This document shows, piece after piece, positions 35,113 to 44,281 of a stretch of DNA of 64,000 nt (positions within the stretch are counted from its first letter, which is position 1; every line of letters begins with the position of its first letter). The notes beneath the pieces were generated by a model that made no database searches, had not been told where the DNA came from, and worked only from the letters and a program-made list of their open reading frames with translations. The translations under genes were made by a program, and so were the position numbers. Source of the DNA: Roseicyclus sp. (GTDB lineage Bacteria > Pseudomonadota > Alphaproteobacteria > Rhodobacterales > Rhodobacteraceae); assembly GCA_018401965.1 (NCBI GenBank), contig JAGYJU010000019.1:1-64000 (forward strand), written 5' to 3'.

Positions 35113-36141
35113 ATGGGGGCTGACAGAAACAACAGGGCGCCGACCTCATTCGATGTTGCGCGCAGTGTAGGCGTGTCCCGCTCGACCGTGAGCAGAGCAT
35201 TTACCGAAGGCGCACGAATTTCGCCTGAGGTTCGGGCCCGCATCCTCGACGCTGCGGACGCGCTCGGGTACCGGGTCAATGCACTCGCGCGTGGCCTTCA
35301 GGCGCGCCAGTCCAATCTTGTCGGCGTCGTGGCATCGCGGCTTGACACGCCATTTCGCGCGCTTCAGGTTCGATGTCTCGCGCAGAATCTCCTGCGCGAA
35401 GGAATGAATCCGCTGCTCCTAGTCGCCGATGGCGGAGAGGATATCCGCGCGCTGATCCAGAACATCCTCGCCTACAACCTGTCGGGCGTCATCATCACCT
35501 CGGATACGCCATCGCCCGAGGTGATTGAGGCCTGCAACCGGGCGGAGGTTCCCGTTGTGATGATCAACCGCGGCCCAGCTTCAGCGGGGGCGGATACTGT
35601 ATGCATGGATCTGGACGCTGGAGGTCGCGCAGCGTTCGAGATGCTGGCGGGCGCTGGGGTCAAGCGCTTCGGCCTTCTTGCGCCCGCACAGAAGACCTAT
35701 TCCGTGACCGGGCGGACGAACGCCTTTCTTGCCTGTTGCGAACAGGCCGGCCATCGGGTTCTGCGACTTGGAAGCGACGACCAGAGCCATGCCGCGGGCA
35801 AGGCAGCCTGTGATGCGCTATACGCCGAGATCGCAGCCGGGCGGATCGACGGCTTGTTCTGCGCCACCGACCTTTTAGCGCTCGGTGTGCTTGACGGACT
35901 GCGACATGACCGTGGCGTTGAGATTCCAGCTGTGGTGCAGATTGTTGGCTTCGACGATATCGAACAGGCATCTTGGAGCCCTTACGACCTGTCGACTGTT
36001 CGCCAAGATATCTGCAGCCAGGCACATGCCGCTGTCGAATTGGCTCTGGCGCGTCGCGCGGAGCCGGGCCGGCCCTTTGAGACCCGGACCTTCGGCCTAC
36101 AAAAGATCTTTCGCAGCACGACGCGGCAAGACGCGGGCTGA
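35113..36141 (+). CDS. LacI-family transcriptional regulator
   Basis: A 342-residue regulator from ATG 35113 (MGADRNNRAPTSFDVARSVG). The N-terminal HTH (DVARSVGVSRSTVSRAFTEG) and hinge helix (VNALARGLQARQSN) are followed by a periplasmic-binding-like effector domain (VGVVASRLDTPFRAL..., GFDDIEQASWSPYDLSTVRQ). It may control the ABC/phosphodiesterase operon upstream (palindrome at 27661-27678) or the hydratase operon that starts 96 bp downstream. A longer frame from 35065 is unlikely. Confidence 0.88.
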   Translation: MGADRNNRAPTSFDVARSVGVSRSTVSRAFTEGARISPEVRARILDAADALGYRVNALARGLQARQSNLVGVVASRLDTPFRALQVRCLAQNLLREGMNPLLLVADGGEDIRALIQNILAYNLSGVIITSDTPSPEVIEACNRAEVPVVMINRGPASAGADTVCMDLDAGGRAAFEMLAGAGVKRFGLLAPAQKTYSVTGRTNAFLACCEQAGHRVLRLGSDDQSHAAGKAACDALYAEIAAGRIDGLFCATDLLALGVLDGLRHDRGVEIPAVVQIVGFDDIEQASWSPYDLSTVRQDICSQAHAAVELALARRAEPGRPFETRTFGLQKIFRSTTRQDAG

Positions 36142-36236
36142 ACGCTCGTCAACCAAATGATCGCTTTGCTATGGATTGAATACGCTTGCGACACTTGCTA
36201 GCCTTCGGTTGAGCGCTGTCAGTAGATGAGAGAATC

Positions 36237-37670
36237 ATGGACCAAAAGGCATTTCAGCACAGAGTTCCCGGCGTTCGCACGCTTTACGATAAGGTTTGGG
36301 ATAGTCATGTCGTCAAGTCATACGGTGACGGGACAGACCTGATCTATATTGATCGCCACCTCGTACACGAAATATCATCGCCGCAGTCGTTCTCCGGACT
36401 CGAGATGGAAGAGCGCCCGCTTCGGCGACCAAGAGCGCATCTTGCTGTTGCGGATCATGCAGTCCCGACCCTTGCACGCGCGGCTCCTTTGCCGTTGGGC
36501 CTTGCCCGAAGTCAGGTGAACCGCCTGATTTCCAACACCCGAAAACACGGCGTTCGCTATATCCCCATGAACGACCGGCGGCATGGGATTGTCCATGTGA
36601 TCGGGCCTGAACTGGGCTTTACATTGCCTGGCTCGACGCTCGTGTGCGGGGATAGCCACACCAGCACCCATGGTGCGTTCGGCGCACTGGCGTTAGGTAT
36701 TGGCGCAAGCGAAGTTGAATGCGTATTCACAACGCAAACCCTGCGCCTCAGGCGACAAAAGCGGATGCTCGTCACCGTGAATGGCGCGCTGAAGAACGGC
36801 GTGACCGTCAAGGATGTAATTCTGGCGCTGATCGCAAAGATCGGGGTCGGCGGCGGGGCCGGTTTTGCGATCGAATTCGCTGGCCCGGCGATCGCGGCGA
36901 TGCCGATGGATAACCGGATGACCCTGTGCAACATGACCATCGAGGCGGGGTCGCGTGTAGGTATGATCGCGCCTGACGAAGTTACGCTTGACTGGGTTTT
37001 CGGCCGCCCTCTGGCCCCGCAAAAAGCCGACGAAGCCGCCGCGCGCGCTGCTTGGCGCTCTCTCACCACTGATCCTGGTGCTGCTTTCGATCATGAGGTG
37101 GTTCTGGATGCATCCAGCATCGCGCCTCAGGTCAGTTGGGGCACGACTCCTGCCGAGACATTGCCGGTGACCGGCACGATCCCGGACCCGGCGATGATTG
37201 CAGACCCTGTGAAGCGGGCGCGCATGAAGAACAGTCTCGACTATATGGGCCTGAAACCTGGCACCAGGCTGAGCGATGTCCAGATCGACCGGGTTTTCAT
37301 CGGCTCATGCACCAATGGTCGCCTCGCCGATCTGCGCGGCGCAGCAAAGATCCTTGCCGGGCGCCGGGTTGCACCGGGGGTTTCGGCGATTGTGGTGCCT
37401 GGCTCGGCGCAGGTTCGCCAGGCGGCAGAAGCTGAAGGGCTGGACCGGATCTTTCTGGACGCGGGGTTCGAATGGCGGGCTTCAGGTTGTTCCATGTGCG
37501 TTGCGATGAATGATGATCGGCTTGAGCCGGGTGAGCGTTGCGCTTCGACATCGAACCGGAATTTCGAGGGCCGGCAAGGGCTGGGGGGGCGCACTCACTT
37601 GATGAGCCCTGAAATGGCAGCCGCAGCGGCGCTGACAGGCCGCCTGACCGACGTGCGGGAGTTGATGTAA
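36237..37670 (+). CDS. LeuC-type hydro-lyase large subunit (catabolic isopropylmalate/dimethylmaleate hydratase family)
   Basis: A 477-residue 4Fe-4S subunit of the aconitase superfamily. LYIDRHLVHEISSPQSF, CGDSHTSTHGAFGALALGIG, the cluster cysteine in FIGSCTNGRLADLRGA, and the pair in WRASGCSMCVAMNDD are intact, as is SNRNFEGRQG. No other leu genes are near; the operon continues with a LeuD-like subunit, an amidase and an isocitrate-lyase-superfamily lyase. That set resembles dimethylmaleate hydratase (DmdA/DmdB) plus dimethylmalate lyase of nicotinate fermentation, or citraconate/maleate hydratases, more than leucine biosynthesis. Confidence 0.87.
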   Translation: MDQKAFQHRVPGVRTLYDKVWDSHVVKSYGDGTDLIYIDRHLVHEISSPQSFSGLEMEERPLRRPRAHLAVADHAVPTLARAAPLPLGLARSQVNRLISNTRKHGVRYIPMNDRRHGIVHVIGPELGFTLPGSTLVCGDSHTSTHGAFGALALGIGASEVECVFTTQTLRLRRQKRMLVTVNGALKNGVTVKDVILALIAKIGVGGGAGFAIEFAGPAIAAMPMDNRMTLCNMTIEAGSRVGMIAPDEVTLDWVFGRPLAPQKADEAAARAAWRSLTTDPGAAFDHEVVLDASSIAPQVSWGTTPAETLPVTGTIPDPAMIADPVKRARMKNSLDYMGLKPGTRLSDVQIDRVFIGSCTNGRLADLRGAAKILAGRRVAPGVSAIVVPGSAQVRQAAEAEGLDRIFLDAGFEWRASGCSMCVAMNDDRLEPGERCASTSNRNFEGRQGLGGRTHLMSPEMAAAAALTGRLTDVRELM

Positions 37671-38305
37671 TGAAACCATTTGGCAACCTGACCGCCATCG
37701 CCGCATCTTTGCCTGAGGCCCAGATCGACACTGATGTGATCTTCCCTGCACGCTTTCTGCTACTCCCCGACAAGGTCGGGCTGGGAAGCAAATTGTTCCA
37801 CGATCGCCGTGCGCAAGGGGGGTTCGTGCTGGATACAGCGCCTTGGGACAAGGCAGAGATCTTGGTGACAGGGCCGGATTTCGGCACCGGCTCCTCGCGG
37901 GAGAACGCGGTCTGGGCGCTGGCAGATTTCGGGATCCGTTGCGTGATCGGCCCTAGCTTCGGCGAGATTTTCCAGGCCAACTGCTTCCGCAACGGAATTC
38001 TTCCCATAATTCTCAATGGCGACCTTCTCGCCCGTGCGCAGGCAGAGGCTGAGGCGGCACGCGCCTTCACTGTCGATCTGCCTGCGCAGCGGATCCGGCT
38101 GGTGGACAATACAGAGGCCAACTTCGAGGTCGAACCGCACCGCAAACATGCTTTGATCGAAGGGCTCGACGAGATTGGCCTGATCCTCAAGGAGGACCTT
38201 CACGAGATCGAAGCCTTCGAGGAGCGTCATCGCCGGGAAAACCCCTGGCTGTTTCTCAATGATCGCCAACTGGCCCATTTTGACGATATCGAGGAAGATG
38301 CATGA
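37670..38305 (+). CDS. LeuD-type hydro-lyase small subunit
   Basis: A 211-residue swivel-domain subunit that forms the substrate-specificity side of the active site. AQIDTDVIFPARFLL (usually ...NIDTDQIIPKRFL), VTGPDFGTGSSRENAVWAL and GPSFGEIFQANCFRNGILPI are the LeuD signatures. Overlaps the large subunit by one base and the amidase by 4 bp, so the three are translated together. Confidence 0.88.
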   Translation: MKPFGNLTAIAASLPEAQIDTDVIFPARFLLLPDKVGLGSKLFHDRRAQGGFVLDTAPWDKAEILVTGPDFGTGSSRENAVWALADFGIRCVIGPSFGEIFQANCFRNGILPIILNGDLLARAQAEAEAARAFTVDLPAQRIRLVDNTEANFEVEPHRKHALIEGLDEIGLILKEDLHEIEAFEERHRRENPWLFLNDRQLAHFDDIEEDA

Positions 38306-38931
38306 GCGACGATCTGTCCGAGAACTACGCGAGGACCTATGGTGGCAAGCTAGGGTTCGGGCGCAAACCTGCCTTGATCATGATCGACCTCGTCCGCGCC
38401 TATTTTGATCACGACTGTGACCTTTGGGCTGATTGCGACACTGCGCTGGCTTCAGCCATCCGGCTACGGGATGTCGCGCGCAAGGCTGGCGTACCGGTGA
38501 TCTACACGAATGTAGTATATCACCCCAAGGCATTGGATGGAGGGCGCTTTTTCCAGAAGGCATTGCCGCTGCGCCATTTCATCCGGGGCAGCAAATGGGG
38601 CAACTGGGCGCCAGGCATTGATCCATCAGAGGACGAACTGGTGGTGTCGAAGCAGTATGCGAGCGTGTTCTTCGGAACGTCGCTGACATCGACCCTGACC
38701 ACATGGGGCGTGGATACAGTGATCCTGACCGGCGTCTCGACATCCGGCTGCGTGCGCGCCTCCTGCGTGGACGCAAACAGCCATGGCTTCATTCCGATCA
38801 TCCCGCGGGAAGCTGTGGGTGACCGCCACCCCGCACCGCATGAAGCCAACCTGTTCAATATGAACGCGAAATATGGCGATGTCGTTTCAGAAGACGAAAC
38901 CATCGCTTACTTGAGAGGACATGCAAAATGA
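38302..38931 (+). CDS. Isochorismatase-like cysteine hydrolase (maleamate amidase / N-carbamoylsarcosine amidase type)
   Basis: A 209-residue hydrolase. Catalytic triad: Asp in ALIMIDLVRAYF, Lys in ELVVSKQYASVFFGT, Cys in TGVSTSGCVRASCVDA, with the family's PHEANLFNMNAKYGDV loop. These features are closest to maleamate amidohydrolase (NicF) and N-carbamoylsarcosine amidohydrolase. Between a hydratase and a lyase, release of ammonia from an alkyl-maleamate is a plausible role (inference). A paralogue is at 53746-54387. Confidence 0.87.
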   Translation: MSDDLSENYARTYGGKLGFGRKPALIMIDLVRAYFDHDCDLWADCDTALASAIRLRDVARKAGVPVIYTNVVYHPKALDGGRFFQKALPLRHFIRGSKWGNWAPGIDPSEDELVVSKQYASVFFGTSLTSTLTTWGVDTVILTGVSTSGCVRASCVDANSHGFIPIIPREAVGDRHPAPHEANLFNMNAKYGDVVSEDETIAYLRGHAK

Positions 38932-39803
38932 CGAAACCCAGCCTGCGGGCCGCTTTGAGTTCAGGGAGATTTGTTGCTGCACCCGGCTTGCACGACATGA
39001 TCTCGGCCCTGATCGCCAACAAGGTGGGACTGGATTTCGCTTATGCCTCAGGTTACTGGCTGACGGCCTCGGCGCATGGCATCCCTGATGCCGGGATCGC
39101 CACCTATACTCAGATGCTTGAGCGGGTTTCGACGCTCTGTCGCGTCAGCAACGCCTCGATCATTGCCGATGCCGATACGGGATATGGAGGGTTGTTGAAC
39201 GTACATCACACGGTGCGCGGATACGAGGCGGCCGGGGTGGTGGGCATTCAGATCGAAGATCAGGAATTCCCCAAGAAATGCGGGCACACACCGGGCAAGC
39301 GTGTCGTCCCGCTGGTGGATATGGTTGACAAGATCAAGGTTGCGCTGGAGGCACGGAGCAGCCATGAAACCCTGATAATCGCACGCACCGATGCCCGGCA
39401 AGGCGAAGGGTTTGAGGGAGCGATGAAGCGTGGCCTCGCTTTTGCAGAGGCTGGCGCCGATGTCGTTTTTCTTGAAGCGCTGGAAAGCGAACAGGAAATG
39501 CGCGAGGCCTGCAGCAGGATCCGCGCACCGATGATGGCCAATATGGCAGATGGCGGCAAGACGCCCGTGCGCCCGGCTTCAGAACTCAAGGAGATGGGTT
39601 ATGCCGTGGCGATCTACCCGGCCACCACCGCGCTGTCTGCCGCGCATGCCGCGCAGAACGCACTGGTCGCCTTCAAGGAACACGGGACCTCTCAGACCCC
39701 GGCGCAAGAGCTGTTCGATTTCAATGAATTCAACGAATTGATCGGCTTCCCTGAGATCTGGGAATTTGACCGCCGCTGGGCTCGTGAGCCGGGACAGGGC
39801 TGA
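38928..39803 (+). CDS. Isocitrate lyase / PEP mutase superfamily lyase (dimethylmalate-lyase-like)
   Basis: A 291-residue lyase. The metal-site motif is ASIIADADTGYGGLLN and the catalytic loop is FPKKCGHTPGKRVVP, with LysLys in place of the LysArg of the two Tct-cluster paralogues. ARTDARQGEGFEGAM is conserved. It would cleave the hydroxy acid made by the LeuCD-like hydratase, e.g. 2,3-dimethylmalate to propionate and pyruvate. Overlaps the amidase by 4 bp; last gene of the operon, converging on a LacI gene. Confidence 0.88.
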   Translation: MTKPSLRAALSSGRFVAAPGLHDMISALIANKVGLDFAYASGYWLTASAHGIPDAGIATYTQMLERVSTLCRVSNASIIADADTGYGGLLNVHHTVRGYEAAGVVGIQIEDQEFPKKCGHTPGKRVVPLVDMVDKIKVALEARSSHETLIIARTDARQGEGFEGAMKRGLAFAEAGADVVFLEALESEQEMREACSRIRAPMMANMADGGKTPVRPASELKEMGYAVAIYPATTALSAAHAAQNALVAFKEHGTSQTPAQELFDFNEFNELIGFPEIWEFDRRWAREPGQG

Positions 39804-39818
39804 CCCTTAGTGGGGTCA
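39801..39818. terminator. Weak hairpin between convergent genes
   Basis: TGACCC (39801-39806) and GGGTCA (39813-39818) form a 6-bp stem between the lyase and the convergent LacI gene, overlapping both stops. No strong T-run, so termination function is uncertain. Confidence 0.3.
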
Positions 39819-40883
39819 ATTCTGCTCCGTCAGCCGAACAGTGTCACGCCAGATCAACTGACACGGAATTTTGTGATCGATGCAGATACCGGTATCGACG
39901 GCGCCCGGCTTTGTGTCCAGCTTTAACAGCGCAATAGCCTTGTCGACCATGGTTTCGACGGGTTGCCGCACGGTGGTCAGCCTGTAAGGCCATCTCGCGC
40001 CTTCCTCGATATCGTCGAAGCCTGCGACCATCACATCCTCGGGCACGCAGATATTCAACATCCCACGAAGGGCATCCATCACCCCCATGGCCATGGCGTC
40101 ATTTATGCCGAAAATTGCGTCGGGAACAGGCTGATTGCCATCGCGAAACGCCTGAAAGACAGCATTGCGCGCTCCTTCGTAAACTGCGTTCCCTTCCAGT
40201 TCCAGGATGTGGTTGCGCGTTATCCCGGCCTCAAAAAGCCCGGCCAGAAAACCGGAAAGGCGGTCCTGACTGGTTGTGCCGAACGGGTCACCCTTTACGA
40301 CGGCAAAGCGGCGGGCGCCGGCGCGCAGGAATGCTTCAGCGATCATTCGCCCCCCGCCGGAATTGTCACTGCATACGCTGGGCGTTTCCGCGCTGGGGAC
40401 ATAGCGGTTCAGAAGCACAAGCGGAATTCCACGCTCATGGCACAGGGCCGTCATTCGGGTCGATAATTGCGCAGAGGTGAGAATGATCCCGTCAACCTGA
40501 TAACGCAGAACGCGCATCAGCGCGTCATCACTGCTCGCGCCGGTATCGACCGTGAAAGTCAGGATCTGACGCCCCTGGGCTTGCAGTCGAGCAGCCAGAC
40601 ATTTGAAGACCTTCATGTAGAACGGGTTGTTCATGTTCCCTAAAATCACGGCCACCATATTGGTGCGCCGGGTAGTGAGACTGGAGGCGATGGAATTAGG
40701 CACATATTTCAGCTTCTGCGCTGCTTCGAGGATGCGTTTGCGCGTATCGGCAGCGATCGGTGCGCCCGGGGTGAAGGCCCGCGAGACAGCCGCCTGAGAA
40801 ACGCCAGCCAGAGCCGCGACATCAATGGATGTCACGCAGGTGCCGTTCCGTTTGTTTTCTCGGCCTTTCGGTATCGCCATCAA
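39816..40883 (-). CDS. LacI-family transcriptional regulator
   Basis: A 355-residue regulator. HTH: SIDVAALAGVSQAAVSRAFT; hinge: VPNSIASSLTTRRTNMVAVI; effector domain ends with VAGFDDIEEGARWPYRLTTVRQ. The N-terminus carries an extra dozen basic residues before the HTH; a start at ATG 40880 is equally possible. Convergent to the hydratase/lyase operon and divergent from the HutC-type regulator over a 450-bp gap. It shares only family-level similarity with the LacI at 35113. Confidence 0.87.
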   Translation of the reverse strand: MMAIPKGRENKRNGTCVTSIDVAALAGVSQAAVSRAFTPGAPIAADTRKRILEAAQKLKYVPNSIASSLTTRRTNMVAVILGNMNNPFYMKVFKCLAARLQAQGRQILTFTVDTGASSDDALMRVLRYQVDGIILTSAQLSTRMTALCHERGIPLVLLNRYVPSAETPSVCSDNSGGGRMIAEAFLRAGARRFAVVKGDPFGTTSQDRLSGFLAGLFEAGITRNHILELEGNAVYEGARNAVFQAFRDGNQPVPDAIFGINDAMAMGVMDALRGMLNICVPEDVMVAGFDDIEEGARWPYRLTTVRQPVETMVDKAIALLKLDTKPGAVDTGICIDHKIPCQLIWRDTVRLTEQN

Positions 40884-41334
40884 GTTTGGCTCTCTTTTGC
40901 CGTGATCAAACGGAAGCGTGGATTATTTCGCTTTTCCGGTCCCCCCGCAACCGGAGAAGCGCTGCGTCAAAGGATCGCTTGCAACGCGATGTTCTCTGGT
41001 CCTCGTGATGGTTTGCAGGATCCGTCTCTAGCGCGGCGCGCGTTCATCCTAGTATTGATCACGACAGGCGCCCGGGGCAAAACCGTTCGTCTCACGCAGT
41101 TTCATCAAGCCGGTGGTCATCGGTGGAATCTCCGGTCAAGGTTGGTCTCAGCAACCTTACCCTGCCGGAACATCGCCGGTGACGGGCTCAACAGCAAACT
41201 GCAATCCGCTCAGGGACAGCATCAGTGACGGGATTACAGACAAAGCCAGCGGCAAAGGTGTCTGCCAAGGGAACCGGGGTTGACCCAGTCGTGGATCTGG
41301 TCAATGCGAAGTGGCGTTGGGAAGAGGAACTTCG
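40884..41334. other. 450-bp divergent intergenic region between LacI and GntR genes
   Basis: It must hold the promoters of both regulators. One 108-codon frame (40902-41228) has no recognisable motif, poor codon pattern and no good ribosome-binding site, so I do not call it. I see no clear repeat or palindrome. Confidence 0.45.
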
Positions 41335-42120
41335 GTGACGACATTAGGGATGAGCAGCAGACCCGGCGCGGGCACGCCCGAGCGTGCGCAACCGCAATAT
41401 TTGCGGATTCTTGATACGCTGCGCGAACGCATCAAGGCCGAGGTCTATGCGGTGGGCACCCGCGCCCCTTCCGAAGCCGAATTGTGCGAAGAATTCAGCG
41501 TAAGCCGTCAGACAGTGCGCGAGGCGCTGCGCAAGTTGGCGGAAATGGGCTATGTCGAACGGCGGCGTGGGTCACGGACGCGGGTCGTGTCTCGTGATCC
41601 GACACCGGTTTACACACAGTCGATGTTTTCGCTGTCAGAGTTGTTTCAATACGCGCTGGATACCCATTTCGAGATCGAGCGCGCTGTGCCGGTACGGTTG
41701 GGCCCAGACACGGCCGGCCTGGTTTCAGCGCCTGAAGGCAGCGAATGGTTATGCATCTCGGGCGTTCGACGCACTGCCGAGGACGGCAGCATCATCTGTC
41801 ACACATCCGCCTATATAAATAAGCGCTTCGCTTGGCTGCGCGACGAATTGATGAGTTTCAAGGGCCCGTTCTACGCGCTGGTCGAAACGCGCGGAAAAGA
41901 ACCCATCGCCGAAGCCACGCAGACCTTCAACGCCGTGGAAATGCCTGCCGCGGTGCGGCAGGCATTTGGTGACACCGGCTGGCCGGTTGCCCTGCGACTG
42001 GTGCGGCGATACCACTCCAAATCTGGCGAAGTGATGGTTGCATCGGTCAACTATCATCCCGCTGATCGCTTCACCTATACGATCCGTCTGCAACGAGAGG
42101 GCTATGGCGGCGAGCGTTGA
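41335..42120 (+). CDS. GntR-family regulator, HutC/UTRA subfamily
   Basis: A 261-residue regulator from GTG 41335, chosen because GAAGAGG lies 7 bp upstream; GTG 41311 is an alternative. The winged helix (QYLRILDTLRERIKAEVYAVGTRAPSEAELCEEFSVSRQTVREALRKL) is followed by a UTRA effector domain (VYTQSMFSLSELFQYA...VKS YHSKSGEVMVASVNYHP region). HutC-type proteins bind GT-N4-AC half-site pairs; two TTGT-N4-ACAA boxes lie before the ThDP-enzyme and CoA-transferase genes, making it the best candidate for control of that region. Convergent with the TRAP genes. Confidence 0.87.
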   Translation: MTTLGMSSRPGAGTPERAQPQYLRILDTLRERIKAEVYAVGTRAPSEAELCEEFSVSRQTVREALRKLAEMGYVERRRGSRTRVVSRDPTPVYTQSMFSLSELFQYALDTHFEIERAVPVRLGPDTAGLVSAPEGSEWLCISGVRRTAEDGSIICHTSAYINKRFAWLRDELMSFKGPFYALVETRGKEPIAEATQTFNAVEMPAAVRQAFGDTGWPVALRLVRRYHSKSGEVMVASVNYHPADRFTYTIRLQREGYGGER

Positions 42121-42166
42121 AGCCCGTCGCCAGAGTTTTCTTCAAGAACCCGGTCCTGCCTTTTCC

Positions 42167-44167
42167 TCAGTTTCCTGAGCGTGGCGCAGGACCATCGTCA
42201 GCGGCATGCGCCGAGACGAGGTCCAGCGTATCAGGGTTCTTGCTCGCTGCGCGGAAATGCAGCGCAATCAGAAGGATCGCCAGCGTTATGGCCGCCATCT
42301 CCACCTGCGCTGCACCAATGAATGCCCCGGCGGGCATCAGAGCCAGAACGCCCGCGACCAGTGCGACCAGGCGACCGATCAGGCCGATCGGGCGCAGACC
42401 ATGTCCCAGGATTGCCGCTGTAATCAAGGGAACGGCGACGCTGGTTGCCAAGACGATCAACGCGGTATCTGCCCAGGTTGTCTGCAACAAAAGCCCCGGC
42501 TGGTATACGAACAGGAAGGGCAGACAATAGGCGATCCATCCATAGCGCAACGCGGTGATGGCCGTTCCGAGGGGTGGGCCACCTGCTACAGAGGCTGCAG
42601 CAAAGGCTGCAAGCCCGACCGGGGGCGTAATCATCGACAACATGCCGAAGTACAGCACGAAAAGATGCGCCTCGATCCCGCCGACACCCAGTTGAACTAT
42701 CGACGGGGCCGCCAGTGACGCGAGCAACAGGTAGACCCCTGTCGTGGGTAGGCCCATGCCGAGGATGATGCAGATCAGAGCCGTAACCAGCAACAGCAGA
42801 AACAGGCTCGACCGACCGAATTCCAGCAGCGCCATCGATAGAGCAAAGCCAAGGCCGGTCGTCGCCAGGAGGCCGATGATCATGCCGGCAATTGCGGTAA
42901 TCAGGATTACCTCGCCGACAATTCGCCCGGTGTTTCCTAGGATACCAATCCATTGGGCCAGTTTGAGCCGCCCGCCAACGCCTCCGAAGATCAGCACGAG
43001 AACCACCAGCGCACCCGCACCGTTGAGCGCGGCCAGTTCAGCGGGCTGGTTCAGACTGAACAGCCCGTACAGAAGAATTCCGAACGGCACCAAGATGATC
43101 CAGACATGGCGCAAGATCTGCATCAGGCTCCTGCCATCGATATCGGACAGGGCCTTCAGTCGATACTTGCGCGCCGTGAAGTCGATCTGCAGATATATCG
43201 CGAAATAGAAGAGAAGCGCTGGCAACAGGGCTGCCGCAATGATGTCATTGTAAGGCAGACGGAGGTTTTCCGCCATCAGGAAGGCGGCGGCTCCCATAAC
43301 CGGCGGCATAAGTTGCCCCCCGGTCGAGGCCGTCGCCTCGATCGCGCCGGCAGTTCGGGCGTCGAAGCCCGCGCGGCGCATCATCGGTATGGTGACCACG
43401 CCGGTCGACACCACATTCGAAACCGCGCTGCCCGAGATAGACCCCATGAAACCCGATGCAAGGACTGCTACCTTGGCCGAGTTGCCATGCCCTTGGCCGG
43501 CCATGCGGACAGCGATGCCGGTGAAAACCTCCGTCCCGCCAGTTGCCAGCAGCAGCTGTCCCATAAGGACGAAGGTAACGACGATAAAGCAGGCAATCGC
43601 CAGCGCAGCACCCAGCATGGCGCTCGAATCGGTGCCGAGATAGCGCAGAATATCTAGCGGGTTCTGGGTTCTGGCAGACAGGGGGCCGGGGATAACGTCG
43701 CCGAAAATGGCATAGACGAAGAAGAAAGCGAAGACGATGAGCAGGGCCGGACCGATCCGGCGCCGGACGCCCTCCAGAACGACGACAACAGCCAACAATC
43801 CGGTGATCAAAGCCTCGGTCGGGTGAAAGAAGCTTTGCTCGGACAGGATGGGGAATCGCACGAAGAGATGAATGCCAAACCCGAAAGATACGAGGGCGAA
43901 AAGCGCATCGCGCAGCATATGCCAGCGTTTCTTGTTACCGGGGATCTCGGCAAGAAAGATCACCGTAGCCGCCAGGCCGAGCATCAAGGCAGCAACCTGT
44001 TCAGGGTAAAGCAAGATGCCCATGCGTCCCGGGATGTTGACGACCCAGATGATGGTGATCAGGGGAATGATGACCGCCAGGACCGTCATGAGTGTTTTCG
44101 CGACCGCCTCGAAGGGCGACAGGACCTGTTGCGATGTATTGCCTTGGGGAATGCTTGATGCCGACAC
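42167..44167 (-). CDS. TRAP transporter fused permease (4TM/12TM, DctQM type)
   Basis: A membrane protein of about 666 residues with some 16 to 18 hydrophobic spans, combining the small (DctQ) and large (DctM) subunits as is usual for TAXI-TRAP systems. DctM signatures include GSISGSAVSNVVSTGVVTIP, ASTGGQLMPPVMGAAAFLMA and LGMGLPTTGVYLLLASLAAP, the paired Na+/substrate motifs. I take GTG 44167 (after AAGAGGG) as start; a frame to 44206 exists. It is downstream of the TAXI receptor and should import an organic acid or similar solute with sodium. Confidence 0.9.
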   Translation of the reverse strand: MSASSIPQGNTSQQVLSPFEAVAKTLMTVLAVIIPLITIIWVVNIPGRMGILLYPEQVAALMLGLAATVIFLAEIPGNKKRWHMLRDALFALVSFGFGIHLFVRFPILSEQSFFHPTEALITGLLAVVVVLEGVRRRIGPALLIVFAFFFVYAIFGDVIPGPLSARTQNPLDILRYLGTDSSAMLGAALAIACFIVVTFVLMGQLLLATGGTEVFTGIAVRMAGQGHGNSAKVAVLASGFMGSISGSAVSNVVSTGVVTIPMMRRAGFDARTAGAIEATASTGGQLMPPVMGAAAFLMAENLRLPYNDIIAAALLPALLFYFAIYLQIDFTARKYRLKALSDIDGRSLMQILRHVWIILVPFGILLYGLFSLNQPAELAALNGAGALVVLVLIFGGVGGRLKLAQWIGILGNTGRIVGEVILITAIAGMIIGLLATTGLGFALSMALLEFGRSSLFLLLLVTALICIILGMGLPTTGVYLLLASLAAPSIVQLGVGGIEAHLFVLYFGMLSMITPPVGLAAFAAASVAGGPPLGTAITALRYGWIAYCLPFLFVYQPGLLLQTTWADTALIVLATSVAVPLITAAILGHGLRPIGLIGRLVALVAGVLALMPAGAFIGAAQVEMAAITLAILLIALHFRAASKNPDTLDLVSAHAADDGPAPRSGN

Positions 44168-44232
44168 CTTCGGAGCCCTCTTACGATCTGTCCTTATGCA
44201 CGCCATTGCGGTGCATCAATTCTGCCGTCTCG

Positions 44233-44264
44233 GGCCGGCACGCCGTCGGATCGGCGTGCCGGCC
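44233..44264 (-). promoter_or_regulatory. Strong intercistronic hairpin between TAXI receptor and TRAP permease
   Basis: GGCCGGCACGCC (44233-44244) and GGCGTGCCGGCC (44253-44264) form a perfect 12-bp stem with an 8-nt loop, lying between the receptor stop and the permease start on the minus strand. It lacks a T-run and probably causes partial attenuation or protects the receptor mRNA. Confidence 0.65.
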
Positions 44265-44281
44265 GCGTCAGGGCAGCGAGA

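Noticed and set aside
37670..38305. Leucine biosynthesis leuD
   Set aside because: No leuA/leuB nearby and the operon continues with amidase and lyase genes, so a catabolic hydratase is favoured.
40902..41228. 108-codon reading frame in the LacI-GntR gap
   Set aside because: No motif, no ribosome-binding site and composition unlike the neighbours.
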